Of a DNA stretch of 64,000 bases, positions 61,701-64,000 are shown piece by piece. The notes under the pieces are model-generated. The model had not been told where the DNA came from. It made no database searches and worked only from the letters and a program-made list of their open reading frames with translations. Origin of the DNA: Gorsachius magnificus (lineage: Eukaryota; Chordata; Aves; Pelecaniformes; Ardeidae); assembly GCA_034008185.1 (NCBI GenBank), contig CM067109.1, positions 39,154,885 to 39,218,884 of the forward strand, written 5' to 3'. Numbering within the stretch: the first letter of the stretch is position 1; every line of letters begins with the position of its first letter. The position numbers and the translations under genes were made by a program.

Positions 61701-63504
61701 AGACAGTTAAATCTCCTTTACAGGAAGATGTAAGATAGTGAAGTAATGTAACATAGCTCTGTCTCTGAATGCCAAAAGCACTGTCTATGCATGAGTGAAA
61801 GCAAACATTTACTGAGACCTACAGGGACAAAAAGATCCCAGTTTGTGAATTATGAAATCATGTCTGAAAGTAGACACAAATGGGAAAAACTGGGGTCTTT
61901 AAGTCACTGCAAAAGTCTCTGAATTCATATGCAAAAATAATGTCTCTTCTGAAGACTTCAGGAATTTTTTATTGGGACATAGTGCAATTCATACATGAAG
62001 TGCTGTATGTATAGTGATGTTTCTCCCTCTACTTGTCCAGAAGCTGGTGAAATGGCCATGGGTACTCATTATTCATTAAAAATACAACTAATTAGCACAA
62101 ATGACAATAGCTAAAATATTTTTCATTAAGTATTTCATGCTCTCTACCAGAGGTATATAACAGGAGAAATGTATTTTTAAGCCAAAAGTTTCTCAGCTTC
62201 TGGGAGCAATATTATAAGCAGTTTAAATCAAGACAGTTTTCCCCCTTTCCTTCACTCAAACTCTTAAGGAAGGAGGGCTCAGTGAAGATCAGAACTGCAG
62301 CAGAATTTCTGGTCAGTTAATCTCATTTTCAGCCCACAACAGACTGGTGTTTTCAGTCCTGAGATGGGGATTTGAGAAGGGCAGAACTACTGACAGAACT
62401 TAAGCCTAAAAAAACCCACTCATATACCAGCTTTAATTTTATCTCTGGGAGTTTTTAAAACAGTATTGTTCGTCGCTGCATACAGTTTATTCACATAAAA
62501 AAAAGGTATACAGGATTTATAGGCTGTGGATTCAGCTCTCGGAGTTCATTTCTGTTCAGGTAAGTCCACCCAGTAAACTTCGCCTTACTACTTGACACAG
62601 TATCAGAGCTTTCTCAGTGTAATAGCCTTCAGCATATTTTTTTCACCAGTTCTGTTTTTGGGGAGTTGTAAATTATAGTAATGAATGTCCAAACAAGGCA
62701 CACTTACACACATTCCACTATTAAGAGGCACAAAACAACATATGGCATCACAGTCGAGTTTGCTCTTTTTAAGATTGGGCAGTCAATATGTCATGTTTTG
62801 ACAAGCAGAAATGGTTTTATAATAGGATAACAATCACGAGCATCACTGGAATTCAGTGCTGTTTTGCTTTTCATTTTGTGATAGCTTACTAAGCGGCTAA
62901 ATGACACCAGATTGTCATGAGAGAGAGTTAATTGCATATTATTGAAAAGTAGATGGCTGATATGAAAAAGAAATGTGTCAAAGAACTCTTGTGGCTTAGT
63001 AGTGATCCAAAAAAAAATAAAAGTAGTTTAGTCCAGTTTGCACTGTGAAGACATTCTGAGCAACACACTGTAGCAGAGCTACAAAAAATATGAATATTTA
63101 TACAGTATACAATATAATAAAACGTACTATTTAAAAAAAAACAACAAACAGCATATAGTTTTCAGCTACACCAGTGAGCTGCATGTATATACCCAGTAGT
63201 TTCTTCAGCATTCAGCCACCTCATATATCTAGAAATTTGTTCCTGCCCACCCGGGCACACGCATCTACTTCACAATACATAAGTTCTAAAAACCTAAGTG
63301 GAACACATCATTCAATAGACACAATAGAATACCACTGTTCTATGAACTTGTTGTATAATGGTCACTCTTTAATTTATGTAATGAAAACCAGATTGGGAAC
63401 CTAAATTAGTTGGCCCAAGTAACTTTTTTATCAAAGTAACTCCAAAAAATTGGAGTTGCCTGATGTCCCCAGTTGGGGTCTTCCCCTGTCTGTCCCTACA
63501 ACTT
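58792..63504. other. Long AT-rich non-coding stretch
   Basis: A CA microsatellite lies at 58988-59006. Segments around 59690-59900 and 62860-63000 have few simple repeats and dense TAAT or TGCAT cores and might be conserved non-coding elements. Sequence alone cannot show this. No gene is recognised. Confidence 0.5.
58988..59006. repeat. (CA)n microsatellite
   Basis: About nine CA dinucleotides before a C-rich run. Confidence 0.95.
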
Positions 63505-63660
63505 AGAATCATAGAAGCGTTTAGGTTGGAAAAGACCTTTAAGATCATCAAGTCCAACCATTAACCTAACACTGCCATCCCACCACTAAACCATTTCCCT
63601 AAGCACCTCATCTACACATCTTTTAAATACCTCCAGGGATGGGGACTTGACCAGGGAGAA
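63505..63660 (-). mobile_element. CR1 LINE 3' end with internal deletion
   Basis: On the plus strand it runs from AGAATCATAGAAGCG through GTTGGAAAAGACCTTTAAGATCATCAAGTCCAACC to CTCCAGGGATGGGGACTT, closely matching 37811 onward. It then jumps to GACCAGGGAGAAG, which in the 37.8-kb copy lies about 130 bp further on. The piece between has been lost. The match ends at about 63660. Confidence 0.93.
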
Positions 63661-64000
63661 GTTAGGTTTGGACCACTCCAGCAAAGTTGCATCCCACTAC
63701 CGCCACTGGGACTTTCTAGACTAGAAATTGATCATGGAATACTAAAAGCAAAAATTCTTAAACTGCTGCACACCAGAAAAAATATACTAGGGGAAAAGGG
63801 TTTCTCATCTTATTCTTCTGGTCTTAAAAGTGTGTGCTTCTCTCTATCCCTGGAGAAGTGTATTGAACTTGAAGGGTCTTTGCTTTAACACAACACAGAC
63901 AGTCTTATGCTCTTAAACACCTCAAGAGCTAAATGCAACTCTCTAGACTGCCAATATCTCTGGAAATCCAACTTTCTATCAATTCCAGTGGATAAAGAAA
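63661..64000. other. Non-coding stretch at window end
   Basis: No gene or repeat family is recognised. Confidence 0.6.

Overview
The window looks like non-coding vertebrate DNA from a bird. The main evidence is the repeat content: about ten CR1 LINE fragments, several ending in the avian CR1 tail of ATTCTATG-like units, plus endogenous-retrovirus LTRs of types I recognise from bird genomes. The background is AT-rich, with microsatellites and no operons, ribosome binding sites, tRNA or rRNA genes. I could not support any host protein-coding exon. The stretch is best read as a gene desert or the inside of a very large intron.

Layout: 1-293 is a CR1 3' end. 952-1514 is a solo LTR. 4056-4186, 4832-5419 and 9736-10262 are CR1 fragments. 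15105-16434 is the longest CR1, carrying reverse-transcriptase coding remains with one frameshift and one stop. 20805-21815 is a CR1 on the minus strand. 29928-30032 is a CR1 3' end. 31330-34532 is a truncated, internally deleted retrovirus on the minus strand, with one LTR, a primer-binding site, a gag scrap and RNase H/integrase scraps. A second solo LTR (31456-32189) is inserted inside it. 35688-36022 and 37811-38181 are CR1. 41218-42337 and 47146-48193 are two GC-rich solo LTRs of one family, in the same orientation. 42992-43579 is an LTR with 6-bp target duplications. 49606-50417 is a CR1 split by a 265-bp LTR. 58201-58786 is an LTR that looks mosaic. 63505-63660 is a CR1 with an internal deletion. 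The rest is AT-rich single-copy sequence.

The best-supported result is the set of exact target-site duplications that fix LTR ends to the base. They are GTGGA, TATAC, TACAG and TCAAT (5 bp, as expected of ERVL-type integration) and TCACCT and CTAGAG (6 bp, as expected of avian alpha/beta-retrovirus-like ERVK elements). They also give two nested insertions with a clear order of events. No gene set works together here, and I found no convincing undescribed biological system. The findings are mobile-element archaeology, a few local duplications and some weak candidate functional sequences.
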